Shown piece by piece: positions 1 to 14,376 of a stretch of DNA of 64,000 bases. The DNA comes from Cephalopachus bancanus (lineage: Eukaryota > Chordata > Mammalia > Primates > Tarsiidae). The stretch covers positions 5,472,501-5,536,500 of the forward strand of contig JAPVLO010000161.1 of assembly GCA_027257055.1 (NCBI GenBank). Direction: 5' to 3'. The translations under genes and the position numbers were made by a program. Below the pieces are notes generated by a model, which had not been told where the DNA came from, did not search any database, and saw only the letters and a list, made by a program, of their open reading frames with translations. Every line of letters starts with the position of its first letter. Within the stretch, counting starts at the first letter, position 1.

Positions 1-178
1 CTTTAGAACATAAGCTTCATGAGAGCAGAAAGTTTTGTGAGTTTTATTTCTCAATGCTATCCAAACTACACTACAGAAAGGCACAAGGAGGGAAAATAAA
101 GACAGGCATGTAAAATATGGTGAAAAGGTCTAATATACATAGGTCATTTGAATTTTAGAAAAAAAGAGTTGAGAGAGG

Positions 179-200
179 GTTGAAGATGGCCAGCTAGAGG
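179..200 (+). promoter_or_regulatory. L1 5' terminus with YY1-like core
   Basis: AAGATGG at 183-189 sits at the very start of the L1. In human L1 a YY1 site of this core near the 5' end sets the transcription start. The same heptamer occurs at the start of the second L1 5' end in this window (61659-61665). Its role here is inferred from that family knowledge. Confidence 0.45.
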
Positions 201-714
201 CAGCTGGGATGTGCCTGTATTACAGAGAAGAACCAAAATAGGGAGTGAGTTTCTACACTCAAAGTGGAACAAGGAGGAACATATTCCCAGGATCCCAGAG
301 AGAAGAGACGGATCCCACAGGACATATAGGAGTGAAATCAGACAGTCTGCTGAGTCCCTCAACGTGGTTAAAGGGTGAGTGAGTAAAAAACTCCCAGGAA
401 TGCATACCACTGCCACAGACCCTGGTGATCTGAGTCAAGGGAGAACCTCTGCAACTCCCAGGACCCCCAGGCCAGTAGAGAGTCCTGAGTGGCAACTGCT
501 CAGGGGCATTGTCCAAGCCCACATGGAACCCCTCAAGCCACTGATCCTGTAGAACTAAGCACTAGCTGATGCTACCTGCCAAGGAAGGAGTATCAATTTG
601 CTCTGTAAATGGTGGGAGTTTTTCAGCTGCTGCAGCCTCTACCACTGTTGTCCTTGGGCCAGGGAGGTAGCAGCCCAACACAGTGATAGCATGCATCCCC
701 AGCACAGACCTCTC

Positions 715-1330
715 AGCTGAAATAAACAGAAGTAGCAAGGAATCAAGGTGCTCATCACCCTCTTCCATTTTGGTTGCTTCCCCCAGGCACAGATTGCCTG
801 CTACTGGCCTGCAAAGCACGTGGAGAACCCCACATCTGCCTGAACACAACAGCAGAATCCTACCACCTCACCCCTCAGAGAAGCCAGACACCAGTGCCAC
901 TGAGCAGGCCCTCTGTGGTGTTTGCATGCACTCCCCCAACAAACACAGTCTCTGCAGTTGAAATAAGCTTGAGCAGAGAGTGGTCAGGGCATGCCTCAGC
1001 CTCCATTTAGGTGGCTCCTGACCAGAGAGACTACCTGCTTTGGGCCTATCGGAGCATGCAGGGATCCTACACTCACCTGAAAGAGACAGCAAAGACCTAC
1101 CACCCTCGGCAAGCAAAGTGCCAGAGCCACTAAGCAGGCCACCTGCAACATTGGCATTGTGCCCCCTATAAGACAAACTCTGCAGCCAAAATAAACAGGA
1201 GCAACAAGCTGTCAGGCCACCATGCACCCCTTCCCATCTTGACTGCTTCTCCCTAAAGGGAGACTACCTATTCTAAGCCTCAGAGAAGAGAGGGGACACC
1301 ACACCCACTTGATTATTGCGGTCCCTGTAA
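715..1330 (+). repeat. ~240-bp tandem repeats in the L1 5' UTR
   Basis: Three diverged copies follow one another, starting near 715, 955 and 1184 (spacing about 240 and 229 bp; the third is partial). Each opens with an AGCTGAAATAAAC-like motif and then runs through similar 'AGACTACCTGC' and 'CCACACCCAC'-type stretches. Repeated promoter monomers of this size are known from rodent L1 5' UTRs. Here they may be an internal duplication of the promoter region. Confidence 0.55.
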
Positions 1331-1729
1331 AGAATAACTGAGGTATAGCCACAGCTACCGGAACTCACTTTTAGGTACCATCTACAAGCCTATAGCCTGA
1401 ACTACAACATCTAACATAAAAGCATGTCTACAACCAGGAACCCCTACAACAGGCACAGTGAAACTTTAGCTGCAACTAGGGAATGTGTCTAGAGCACTGG
1501 CCCTCCAAAAGTACTCAGGAAAGATGACAATTGACCATGCACAACATATACCAGAGTCATACCTACAAAGGACAAAAAAGCAGAAAAAATTAAAAACCTC
1601 CATCCTAATGATAGCTAACTAATTTAGAGAGAGAGAGGCATCAGCAATCTCAGATAAGAAGAAATCAGTACAAAAACTCCCAGCAACACACACAAAAAAA
1701 CAGTTTAGCCACCCCTACATGATCTGCAC

Positions 1730-2615
1730 CAGCTCATGAGCAATGAATCATATATACAGAATGAACTGTTCATAATGACAGACATAGACTTCAGAATACA
1801 GATGGCAAAGAAACTCTTCAAGATCCAAGAGAAATTAGACTCCCAAATCAGAGAGGCTGTGAAACAACAGTCATTCTAAGAATCATACTGAACTCCTGGA
1901 AATGAAGAACTCACTACTGTATAGGATTTCATTACTGTAAGAATTTTTTTTTCTTTTTTTTTAAACACAGTTGCAAGCCTTAACAACAGACTTGATTAAG
2001 CAGAGGAAAATAATTACAGAGCTTGAAGACCAATTTCTCAAAGCAATCTGACAGATAAAAATAAAACAAGACAGAAATTTTAAAAATGAACAAAGCCCTC
2101 AAGAGGTAGGGGATTATGTAAAGAGACCAAATCTACATCTGCCTGGCATTCTTGAAAGAGAAGGAAAAACTGGAAGCACTCTGGAGAAAATAGTTGCAGA
2201 CATAATCCATGAAAATGCCCTCCTTCGTGTTAAAGAGGTTGGCACGTAGATACAAAAAATCCAGAGAACGCCCATGACACACTACAGGAGATGACCATCC
2301 CTGAGGCCCATAGTTGTTAGACTATCCAAGGTCAGCATGAAAGAAAAAACTCTGAAAGACAGCTAGAGAGAAAGGACAGAATACCTACTAAGGGAGACCC
2401 ATCAGAATAACAGCAGACCTCTCAACATAAACCTTAACAGCCAGAAAAGATCAGGGACCCATTTATAACACTCTTAGAAGAAATGCCAACCAAGAATTTC
2501 TTACCCCATCAAAATGAGTTTCATAAATGAATGTGAAATAAATTCCTTCCCAAACAAGCGCTAAGGGAATTCATTACCTCTAGACTAGCCCTACAAGAGA
2601 TGCTTAAGGGAGTTC
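1730..2615 (+). mobile_element. L1 ORF1 remnant
   Basis: Broken frames of an L1 ORF1 (RNA-binding nucleoprotein). Recognisable stretches include a glutamate- and lysine-rich coiled-coil part near 1980-2060 and the 'RPNLHLPGI' segment at about 2128-2154, which belongs to the conserved RNA-recognition region. Multiple in-frame stops are present, for example near 2050 and 2250. It lies directly upstream of the ORF2 remnant, as expected for L1. Confidence 0.65.
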
Positions 2616-2838
2616 TAAATATGGAAACAATAGAACAACACTACCCAACAAAAAAGCATAAGCTTACAGACCATAAAGTTACCCACAAAACTAAGACCAC
2701 TAAACAACTCCTCAACAAAACAATGACAGGAACAAACCCTGACATATCCCATAGTAATCCTGAATGTCAATGGCCTTACTGTTCATTAAGAGTGGTAAGC
2801 TGAATTAAAGAGTGGCAAACTGAATTAAAAAACAAGAC

Positions 2839-4738
<1,900 letters not shown>

Positions 4739-4918
4739 TTGTCACACATGTTCCTGGGGGAATGAAGCATGTCCTGTCTGACTCCACTGAGTGGGATATT
4801 TGAAAGCTAGAACCTGGTTTCTTCCAGCCTTTAACCATGCATCTTTTCCCTTTGTTGATTCTTTACTTTGCATCTTTTAGTTATAATCAACTACAATCAT
4901 ATCCATAAGAACTGCTGA

Positions 4919-5204
4919 GCCGGGCTCGGTGGCTCAGCCTGTAATCCCGCGCCTTTGGGAGGCTGAGGTGAGTGGATTGCTTGAGCGTGCGGGTTCGAGA
5001 CCCGCCTGGGCAGTGAGACCTCATCTGTACAATAAATCAAAAAATCAATCGGGCGTGGTAGCGCATGCCTGTAATTCCGGCTACTCGGAAGGCTGAGGCG
5101 GAAGGATCGCCGGAGCCCAGCAGGTCGAGGCTGCGGTGGCCGGGAGCGGCCACTGTACTCCAGTCTGGGCGACAGAGTGAGACTCCCACTCAAAAAAAAA
5201 GAGA
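4919..5204 (+). mobile_element. Alu, lineage-specific young type, short form
   Basis: A complete dimer flanked by a perfect 12-bp target-site duplication, AAGAACTGCTGA (4907-4918 and 5205-5216). It begins GCCGGGCTCGGTGGCTCAGCC and has the GGTTCGAGACC B box of a Pol III promoter, the AATAAATCAAAAAAT linker and the GGTGGCCGGGAGCGGCC right-arm block. It lacks a 5-nt ACTTG present in long-form copies (reads GGGCAGTGAGACC), which marks the derived subfamily. Confidence 0.93.
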
Positions 5205-5395
5205 AAGAACTGCTGATTACTACTCATGTTCATCAAATAATATGTATAAGAATACAATATATGAACATTAAAACAGGCCCAAACTAGAAATATCCAAATA
5301 TGTATATAATTATCCTGTAACATTTACTAACAAAAATGAACTACTGCTGTATGCAACAATATGGATCTTACAAATGTTAAAGAAACCAGACACAA

Positions 5396-5690
5396 GCCGG
5401 GCTTGGTGGCTCAGCCTGTAATCCCACGGTTTGGGAGGCTGAGGTGAGTGGATTGCCTGAGTCCGCGGGTTCGAGACCCGCCTGGGCAACTTGGCGAGAC
5501 CTCATCTCTATAATAAATCAAAAAATTAGCTGGGCGTGGTAGCGCACACCTGTAGTTCCAGCTACTTGGAAGGCTGAGGCAGAAGGATTGCCGGAGCCCA
5601 GCAAGTCGAGGCTGCGGTGGCCGGGAGCAGCTACTGCACTCCAGTCTGGGCGACAGAGTGAGACTCCAACTCAAAAAAAAAAAAAAAAAA
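5396..5690 (+). mobile_element. Alu, lineage-specific type, long form
   Basis: A complete dimer with a perfect 15-bp target-site duplication, AGAAACCAGACACAA (5381-5395 and 5690-5704). It carries the long left-arm reading GGGCAACTTGGCGAGACC and an 18-A tail. It lies 190 bp downstream of a short-form copy in the same orientation, so the pair could recombine to delete the DNA between them. Confidence 0.93.
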
Positions 5691-5704
5691 GAAACCAGAC
5701 ACAA

Positions 5705-6959
5705 TGAATGTTATCAGTGATCCTAGGCAAAGACTACCAGGAGCATAGCTGTAGTTGAACACATTTCGTTCATTACTCATTTCAGCAAGAAATAACACAC
5801 AGCATAAGAAACTGTAGAATGCCTCAGAGAATTAGAAAAGTCTTATTATATGGTTTAGATTTTGGTTAGGTGATTTTGGGAAGAATCCAAGAAAATGAGT
5901 TTGCTCTGGATTAGGTGTAACTAGGAAATGAAGATGATTTTATGATTAAGGATCTTGATAAATCTTTTCTAGAAGGGGGGCAGACTGGAGTAACACAAAA
6001 GCTGTTATTGGTAACAAGCAACAGTCCGTCATATTAGGTAAGAGGCAGGTGTCTGTTTGGTATTTTGTGGTTTACAGTGTGACCCTCTTTTTCTCTATGC
6101 TTTTTTTTCAATCACTTCATCATGGCCAAAATGTGATCCTGTCTGATACTGGCGTTCAGTTGGATCCTTTACATCCAATAAGAGACCAACATGTCTTAAT
6201 GGTGAGCACCAGGTCAGCTTTGAATAAACCATGGCTTGGGTGTTGTGTCAAGTCAATTCCTGGATGCCAGAGACTGCTTTTTCTTTCTCAACACATACTA
6301 TATGACTCCTTTTATACAAAGTTTAAAACAGGTAAAACCAATCTATGATGGTACAATTCAGGACAGAGATTATCTTTGAAGAAAAGCAAAAAGGAGAAGG
6401 AAATAACTGAGAGGGGCAAAAAAGGAGATTCCAGGGTACTGTTAATGTCTCCTTGGAAAGAAATAAAGTATTTCTGGGTTGACAAATGGTAGGAAAATAG
6501 AAAGGAACTGGCAATAATTTGTACCATTTTCATTTAATTATGAAATAATCAACGGACATTCACTACTAGGTGGGGCTTGCTATGCTCACTTGCCTATCAA
6601 GTCAATATTAAGGAGAATGTGTCACTTGTTGAAATTAAAAATATATTAGAAGAAAAATGAAGCATTTGCACGAAACCCACTGGTGCTTATGTAAACTTTC
6701 TGGTCCCAAAACTGCATATTTGAACAAAGCAACATTGAACTTCTATAAATTCAGCTACTTTGATTCAACAACAACAGCAGCAACAACAACAACAAAGGAT
6801 ATCAGAAAATTTGGGGATGGTATCTATGTCTCTGAGCAAGCAAGTCCAATTGGCTGATAAAGATGACCTTGGAGTTGTTCAACTGATGAAATACCTCAGA
6901 GCAATTTATGATGTTTTAAAAGTTGACATAAAATACACAAATAAAAAAACATTATCAAG
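5705..6959. other. Intervening sequence, no gene recognised
   Basis: AT-rich DNA with no recognisable gene or clear repeat, apart from an imperfect (CAA)n tract near 6769-6797. The short open frames here have no recognisable protein similarity, and no splice-flanked conserved exon stands out. Confidence 0.5.
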
Positions 6960-8945
6960 GAACAAGAGAATTTTTTAAAATAGTAGCCAGGCTAAATAGA
7001 ACAGAAAATATAATTTCTAGAACTAAAATACACTGGACACATTAAAGAACAGATTAGTAATGGATAAAGACAGAAGGAGCAAATTAGAAAATTAATCTAG
7101 AGAAATTACCCACAACATAGCAGATGGCGATAGTAAGAGCATGATGGAGTTGTTAATATATTTGGAGGACAGAATGAGAAATTTTAATAATCAACTATCT
7201 GGAGCTCAAAGGACAAAAATGAAGAGAATAGAGAAGAAGCAATATCCAAGAAAAATGGCTGGAAATTTTACAGACTAAAGAAATACAGAAATTAAAGTAA
7301 GTACACAAAACAAAAGCCACAGTTAGACATAGTGCAGTAAAAATTGCAGGATACAGTTATCTAAAGACCTTAAAAACCAGAGAGAAAAGATCATCTACAA
7401 AGAAATAGCAACTAGTCTGACAATAACTTCTCAAATTGAAAAACTGGATCCCAGAAAACATTAAAATAGTTCAAATTTCTGACAGAAGATTACTATAAGC
7501 CTAGTCTATTTAACAAAAGAATCTTTAAAAAATTATAGTGAAGTAAGAACATTCCCACTTATACAAAATCTGAGTCTACCATCAACATATTTTTACTAAT
7601 AAAACTTCTAAAGAATGTATTGAAAAAAATAGGAAACCAACACAAGAAAGATTATCTTAAATGTGAGAAGTGATTGTGAGCAACAGAAATGGTAAACATG
7701 TACATAAACATAAACGTTACCCATATAAAGTAATAGTAATGATAATGTCTAACATATGAGGTTTAACAAATATCTTAAATATTCAATAGTAATAGCATAA
7801 ACATTAACAGAGTTATAGTGTTTGTGTGGGGATTTAAAAATATTGAATAGCTTTCAAGTAGAGTTTGGAGAGTAATATGTAAAGGTTAATAATTAAAGGA
7901 ATAAATATGTGTGGTGTCTAAAATAGTAACAAGGGAAGATGCAATTTTAAATCAGGTAAAAAAGAAAAAGCACAAAAGAAGTGGGAAAGATAAAAAGCAT
8001 TTAAAAATATAGTTGTTTTTTTTTTAAAAAAAGAAACAATAGGTTTGTAATCTCAATAAATGTAAAAGCCCTACATTTGTTAGAAAAAAGACACAGGTAA
8101 GATTAACTAAATTTTTGGCTAAAGGCTATCTATGAAAAAACTCATTAAAACATAAACACTTGGAAATACTGAAATTTTCAAAATAGCAAAAGATATACTA
8201 GAGAAATTATAACCAAAAAAAGTTGGGGAAGCTATAGTAGTATCAAAATAATTTTCAAATAGGGTTGCCAAAGTTAGCAAAACAAACAAACATAGGACTC
8301 CCAATTAAATTTGAACTTCAGAAAAACAACAAATAATTTGTGTAACATTTGGAACAAACTAAAAAAGCGTTATTTGTCTGACATTCAAATTTAATTGAGT
8401 ATCCTATATTTCATTTGACAGCCCTATTTTAAGATAAAAAACATTTTTACTGATAGAGTTCTTAGATTATGATAAAACATTCAACTTACCAGAAAACAGT
8501 AATTAATCTTGCAAGTTCTCAATAAAATAACCTCAAATTAAAGAAAAACTTGACAATTTCAAGGAAAAAATGGATAAACCTATCCACAAAGTGGAAGACT
8601 TCAACACAGCTCTTTCTATTATTGACAGACTGATGAAACAAAACATTAGTATATATTAAGAGCTACACATTTGTCAAGTTTGGTTTTGGGTCTACAAAGA
8701 AAACCCATCACCCAATAATTAGTAAATACACATTATTCTCAAGAGCATCACACAAGGTAGGATCAGCAAAAATTGACCCCATCTTAGATCATTAAACAAA
8801 CTTCAACAACATTTTACAGAGCTAGCATCATTTGGGTGATATTCTCTCACCATATTAAAGTTAGAAATGAGTAACAAAACTATAACTAGAAAACTCTCAT
8901 AAACATATTCTAAATAATTTGTGGGCACAAATCAAAATACATTTT
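6960..8945 (+). mobile_element. Old L1 (L1M grade) fragment, sense
   Basis: Strongly decayed L1. The first half resembles ORF1 ('SLTITSQIEKL' style segments near 7410-7440). The part after 8440 resembles the ORF2 endonuclease ('VEDFNTALSIIDRL' near 8595-8635, where the usual GDFN has become EDFN). It is interrupted by a palindromic MITE at 8259-8427. It ends where a minus-strand L1 begins. Confidence 0.6.
8259..8427. mobile_element. Palindromic non-autonomous DNA transposon (MITE)
   Basis: An imperfect palindrome. The left arm begins ATAGGGTTGCCA and the right arm ends in the inverted form TGACAGCCCTAT. Inner arm blocks also pair, for example CAATTAAATTTGAA on the left with TTCAAATTTAATTG on the right. 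This is the layout of a foldback MITE of the ancient mammalian MER type. I do not give a family name. It lies inside the older L1 and therefore postdates it. Confidence 0.7.
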
Positions 8946-10830
8946 TTAAAAATGCTTAGTTCTTTTTTTAAATTTTAGAATCATGAAGTACACGTGAGGC
9001 TGTAAGGATTTGTTACATGGTATAGTATATGAAGGCAAGGTTTAGGCTTCTGACAAGCCTCCCACCCCTCAGTGGCAAGCATGGTACTCATTGGATGATT
9101 TTGTATCCCTTATTCCCCCTCCCTCCTTTAGCAGTGTCCAGTGTCTGCTGTTTGCATCCTTGTACCTATGAGTGCCCAGTGTTAGCATCCACTTATGAGT
9201 GAGAACATGTGGTATTCAGTTTTTTTGTATTGTAATAATTCACTTAGAATGATGGTTTCCAGTTGCATCCATGCTGCTGCAAAGGACATAGTTTTGTTCT
9301 TTTTTATGGCTATGTAATATTCCATAGTGTATTAATCCATAGTCGTAATTATCCAGTCTACTTTCAATGGGCATCTGGTTGGTTCCATGCTTTTGCTATT
9401 ATGAGTAGTGCTGCAATAAACATACAAGTGCAGATGTCTTTTTGAAGAACAATTTATGCTCCTTTGGGTATATTCCCAGAAGTGGAATTGCCAGGTCAAA
9501 TGATAACTCTATTTTTAGTTATTTGAGAAATCTCCAAACTGCTTTCCACAGGGGCTGAACCAACTTATATTTCCACTAAAATAAACATTCTCTTTTCTCC
9601 ACAGCCTTGCCAATATCTGTTGTTTTTTTACTTTTTAAAATAATAGGCATCCTGACTGGTATGAGATGGTATCTCATTGTTTTGATGTGCATTTCTCTGA
9701 TAATTAGTAATGCTGAGCATTTTTTCATGTTTGTTGGCTGCTTGGATGTCTTCCTTTGAGAAGTGTCTATCCATATCCTTTGCCCACTTTTTTTTTAAAA
9801 TTATTTTTTATTATGAAGTTGTGGGGTACAGTTAAGGGTTAGGTATACAATTGCGTTTCATTCAGGCACCCTGTTGATATGGGGTGTTTCCCCGTTCCCA
9901 GACAGATATTTCTTTGCCCACTTTTTAACGGGGTTATTTGTTTTTTGTTTTGTTTTTTCTCTTGATTTGTTTGAGTTCCTTATATATCCTGGATGTCAGG
10001 TCTTTGTCAGACGCATAGTTTCCAAATATTATCTGTCATTCTGTGGGTTGTCTCTTTTTTTCTCTTGATGGTTTCTTTGGCTATGCAGAAGCTTTTTAGA
10101 TCAATAAGGTTATACCTGTCAACTTTAGTTTCCACTGCATTTGCTTTTGGGACTTGGTCATGAATTCATTGCCTAGGTTGATGTCCAGGAGGGTGCTCTC
10201 TAGTTTGAGATTTTATATTTAAATCCTTAAATTAATTTGAATTAATTTATGCATATGATAATAGGTAGAGGTCCAGTTTCATTCTTCTTCACACAGTAAG
10301 CTAGTTTTTTCAGCACCATTTGCAGAATAAGGTTTCTTTTCCCCAGTGTTTGTTTTTGTTGACTTTGTCAAAGATGAGTTGGTTGGAGGTCTGTGGTCTT
10401 ATTTCCCGGTTCTCTATATCCTGTTCTATTGGTATATGTCTCTATTTTTGTACCAGTACCATGCTATTTTGGTTACCATAGCCTTTTAGCAAAGTTTGGA
10501 GTTTGGAAGTGTGATGCCATCAGCTTTGTTCTTTTTAATGAGGACTACTGTATCAATTAAAGCTCTTTTTTGTTTCCATATGAATTTAAATATTGTCTTT
10601 TCTAGATCTGTGAAAAATGTTGCTGGTAGTTTGCTGATAAAAATTTCACTGAATCTGTAGATTATTTTGGGCAGTATGGACATCTTGACAACACTGATTC
10701 TTCCAATCCACGAGCATGGAATATTCTTCTTTTTGTGTTGCCATAGATTTCTTTGAGCAATGTTTGGTAGTTCTCATTGTAAAGACCCTTTACCTCTTTG
10801 GTTAGATTACTACTGAGGTAGAAAAATACT
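8946..10830 (-). mobile_element. L1 3' portion, antisense
   Basis: The reverse complement of an L1 3' UTR (8950-9060) followed by the C-terminal and reverse-transcriptase part of ORF2. On the minus strand, 10486-10683 reads as an ORF2 segment including '[14 protein letters not shown]'-like and '[10 protein letters not shown]' text. It is 5' truncated, as usual. A second L1 tail is nested at 9794-9911. Confidence 0.85.
9794..9911 (-). mobile_element. Short L1 3' tail nested in an L1, with target duplication
   Basis: About 118 bp of L1 3' end in antisense (TTTATTATGAAGTTGTGGGG, the same 3' tail as the L1 at 14377), flanked by CTTTGCCCACTTTTT (from 9778 and at 9912-9926). The host L1 continues with AACGGGG directly after the second duplication, so the nick was at TTTTT/AA, the L1 endonuclease preference. 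It is a severely 5'-truncated retrotransposition. Confidence 0.85.
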
Positions 10831-11099
10831 AAGTTCTAAACAATAATGAGAATATTATTTTTAAAATTGTGCAGAGATCAAAATTTCTTATTTTTGCCTG
10901 GTTGAATTTTAGAATCATTTTAACAATGTTCCCCCACCCCACGCCCCTTCCCAAATTCTGTTAGATTATTAGAATTGAGTAGATAGATTCATGTAGCAAG
11001 AATCAAGATATTTGTAGTGTTCAATCTTCCCATTTAAGAACATGATTTGGACTCTACATTTAGTTCTTACACATTGGAGATCTTTACTTGTCTTGTCAC

Positions 11100-11590
11100 A
11101 TGAATAAAATCTTGGTTAGTGTGCTGGTTGTATGCTACTCTCCCTACCCTATATACATTCTCTGAGCCCCAGGAGGCCAACCGTTACACACTGCATCACC
11201 AAGGCTTCCTTGCTTTCTGGCTTGCAATTGGGCAATGGTGAGCACTAACAGACAGTCAGAGCAGCAAGAAGAAGAAATCAGTATACAGTTTCCCCCAGTT
11301 TCCTCTCTAACTTATCCCTGTGCTACCTGTGGGCATCTTCCTCTAGAGCCACAGCTCTTGTTGGTGGTTCTTCTGTGATTTCTGGTTTCACCAGACAGAT
11401 AACTGTGTTCCCTCCCTCTATCCCTGTAGACTTAAGGGTAGTAATAGCTTCTCATTGTTGCTTATTGGTTTCTTATTATTCTCAATATTCCTTATCGATT
11501 CCCTTAACCATGGCTACACCTTGGTAAACCATTCCTTTATAAAACCTTTTCAGTTAAACTCTTTTGAATGGGCCACTTGTCTCCCATCAC
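11100..11590 (+). repeat. Old unclassified interspersed repeat
   Basis: The stretch resembles a widespread ancient mammalian repeat, with a 'CTTCCTTGCTTTCTGGCTTGCA' type block early and 'CACCTTGGTAAACCATTCCTTTAT' type text at the end, which looks like an LTR-style termination region. I recognise the pattern but cannot name the family with confidence. There is no coding potential. Confidence 0.35.
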
Positions 11591-11772
11591 TACCATAACA
11601 GCTACGATTGGGTTTTGAATGATTACTCAAAATAACAATAATGATTCCTCATTAAAATACCATTAAATTGAGGGAGTAATGAAGTTGAAAAAAATCAGTA
11701 TTTTGCAACTATCATAATAATGATTGCTGTAAGCAAGAAACATCAATGGATGCTAGGGTGTAAAGTCTGATA

Positions 11773-12072
11773 CAGGTATGTGCCACATAAGGACATTTTG
11801 GTCAATGATGAACCACATATACAATGGTGGTCTCATGAGATTATAATACTGTATTTTTACTGTACCTTTTCTATGGTCAGATATGTTTAGATACACAAAT
11901 ACCACTGTATTTCAATTGCCTACAGTATTCAGTACAGTAACATGCTGCACAGGTTTGTAACCTAAGAACAATAGGCTAGATCACATACTCTATGACGTTA
12001 GCCCAACAACAAAATTAGCAAATGATACATTTCTCAGAATGTTTCCCCATCATTAAGTGATTTATAACTGCA
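11773..12072. mobile_element. Tigger-type MITE (TcMar), complete or nearly so
   Basis: The left end reads CAGGTATGTGCCACATAAGG. The right end, CATCATTAAGTGATTTATAACTG, is a diverged inverted copy of it. Internal text (CAGTATTCAGTACAGTAACATG) belongs to an abundant non-autonomous Tigger-related family of primates. It has no coding capacity of its own. Confidence 0.7.
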
Positions 12073-12636
12073 TTTTCACAGTCTTAAAATATTACACTGA
12101 TGGCTGTTTAACTAAATGGGGAGAAAAGAGTAATCACAGAGTGGAGACACTGAATAAAGACCTTTATCAAGAGATCAAAGTTAACATTACCAGTGTAATA
12201 GACAGATATCACATACCCCTGGATGTGATACTTTCAGAATAAAACCATATCATTTACCGAGTATTTTGGCCTGGGATGTATAACCTGAATATAATCAAGA
12301 GGAAACATCAGACAAATCCCAAGTGAGGAGCACTGTATAAAACAACATGTATTTAAAAATGTCAATGTCATGAAAGAAAGAGAACATTCAAGTCATCTAA
12401 GGAACTGTTACAGATTAAAGAAAACGAAAACAATATGAAACCATATATAATATGTAATCTCAGACTGAAACCTGTACTGGTAGGGGAAAAAATGCTATGA
12501 AATTCTTTATTGAAACAATTGACAACATTAAAATATAGACTACAATAAAATATAGACTACAAGTTAGATAAAACTATGTGTCAATGTGAAATTTTCTAAC
12601 TTTGATAGCTGTACTATAGCTATGCAAAAAAAAATT

Positions 12637-12925
12637 CTTTTTTTTTTCTGAGTTGGAGTCTCACTCTGTCACCCAGACTGGAGTGCAGTGGCTGTTCTCG
12701 GCCACCGCAGCCTTGGCCTGCTGGGTTCCAGCAATCCTTCCGCCTCAGCCTTCCAAGTAGCTGAAACTACAGGTGCGTGCTACCACGCCCAGCTAATTTT
12801 TTATTTATTGTAGAGATGAGGTCTCGCCAAGTTGCCCAGGCGGGTCTCAAACCCGCGGGCTCAGGCAATCCACTCACCTCAGCCTCCCAAGGCGTGGGAT
12901 TACAGGCTGAGCCACCAAGCCCGGC
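12637..12925 (-). mobile_element. Alu, lineage-specific type, long form, antisense
   Basis: The reverse complement carries CGCCAAGTTGCCCAGGCGGG (long form) and ends CCAAGCCCGGC. The flanks share AAAAAAAATTCTT, a target-site duplication of about 13 bp within the old L1 3' end. Confidence 0.9.
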
Positions 12926-13016
12926 TAAAAAAAATTCTTATTCTTAGGAAATGATACTAAAATAGTAAAAGGCAAAGGAGCATAATATGCAACCTACTCT
13001 CAAGTGGTTAAGAAAT

Positions 13017-13020
<4 letters not shown>

Positions 13021-13050
<30 letters not shown>

Positions 13051-13051
13051 C
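13021..13051. repeat. (TG)n microsatellite
   Basis: About 15 uninterrupted TG units, then CATGTATATATA. Alternating purine-pyrimidine of this length is probably polymorphic. Confidence 0.9.
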
Positions 13052-13309
13052 ATGTATATATAATGGCTGGATTATATCAATAAAATGAAGGTAAATCTGG
13101 TCAGTATATTTTATATATACCCTCCCTTCCCCAGAGAGAGAGAGAGATAGAAAGAAGGAGGAAGGAAGGGAGGGAGAAAGACAGGGGAGAGAGGGGGAGA
13201 GAAAAGACACAGGAATCTGGGAAAGAATATACAGAAGTTTTCTAAATTATTCTTGGAACTTTTTTGTAAGTTTCTTGTTATTTCAAAAGAAAAAGCACCA
13301 TGGATACTG

Positions 13310-13455
13310 CTGTGGTTCTTAACCTTTTTTGTTTCATGAAATCATAGAAAATTTGATGAAAGGTATGAATTCTATTTTTAAACAAAAAACTTGCATCAAC
13401 ACACTTACATATTTATTTCAGGGAACTCAAAGACCATGCAGGTTAAGGACTACTC
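13310..13455. mobile_element. Short palindromic hAT-like element
   Basis: It opens TGGTTCTTAACCTTTTTT and closes GCAGGTTAAGGACTA, so its ends are inverted repeats typical of short hAT/Charlie MER elements. The minus strand at 29110-29268 appears to be a second copy of the same family. Confidence 0.5.
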
Positions 13456-14362
13456 TCCAACATTTAGTATTTATAGAAGAGAATTTTGCAGCCAGCATAA
13501 TTTTTGCTCCTTTATATATGCAGAGGTCCCCCCCTCCCAGGATCTTTGAAATTTAAAAAATACTACCAAAATATGTCTAGGCACAGATGTTAGAATATAG
13601 TGAGCTCTATGTTCCTATTGCTCTGTATTAAAAAAGAAAAAAAAAGAATATAGTGAGTTCTTATTCTTTAAGTCATTTTCAGCCCTGGAAAGTCTTCTAC
13701 AATGACACATTCGATTAATGCTCTTGTTCATTTTTCTGTTTTCTCCTTTGGAGAGATCTATTACTCACTGGTTAAATCTTATTTTTTTTCTTTCATATGT
13801 GTAAACTTTCTCTCATCTATCATTCTCATCACTGTCCTTTTGCTGAGAATTCTAGAAGAGCATCTCATGTATGCTCCTCATATCATTATTTGATTTTCCA
13901 TATTGTCGGTTCGGCTCCTTATCGCTTGCTCCGTCCACTCCATAAATGTATTCTTGGAGCTGTGATTTGAGAGTGGATATAAAAAGAGGAGAGATGATGG
14001 TTAGGATTTTCAGCAGACCAGCTAACAAACAACTCCAGCAGATTTTCTAGTCAGGATAGCCCCTTCAGTCTAGAGTTAGGAATGGGTACTAAAGGTGAGT
14101 CAAAGTTTTGTCTGTCCTCTTTGTGAGGAAAGTACACAACATAATTAATGAAAAACTTGGTGGAAAATTTCCCCATTCTTTAGCATAGAGTTTTGTCATA
14201 TCTTTACATCATGATGATTTTTTTAAAGTTATGTTTATGGATGTTTTAAAAGGAAACTGAAGAAACTATTTCAGGCACTAGCAGTCAGATACCAAGTTAA
14301 CCTATAAGTGTCTTCTATATTTTCCCCTGAATAAGAGCAAAGGGTAAAAAATGACTTCAAAT
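13456..14362. other. Intervening sequence, nothing recognised
   Basis: No gene, exon or repeat identified. The stretch 13900-13960 has more CpG than its surroundings (GTCGGTTCGGCTCC, ATCGCTTGCTCCG) but no open frame of interest. Confidence 0.45.
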
Positions 14363-14376
14363 TATACCGGTTTCCT

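Larger units (their letters stand above)
12160..13297 (+). mobile_element. Old L1 (L1ME grade) 3' end, sense, split by an Alu
   Basis: The segment from about 12300 (GAAACATCAGACAAATCCCAA) through 13297 (TTATTTCAAAAGAAAAAGC) is the 3' terminal region of an ancient L1. It is interrupted by the Alu at 12637-12925 and expanded by a (TG)n tract at 13021-13051 and a GA-rich tract at 13131-13203. Confidence 0.6.

Noticed and set aside
715..1330. A possible CRISPR-like or minisatellite array
   Set aside because: Only three long diverged units, no short identical repeats with spacers, and a eukaryotic L1 context.
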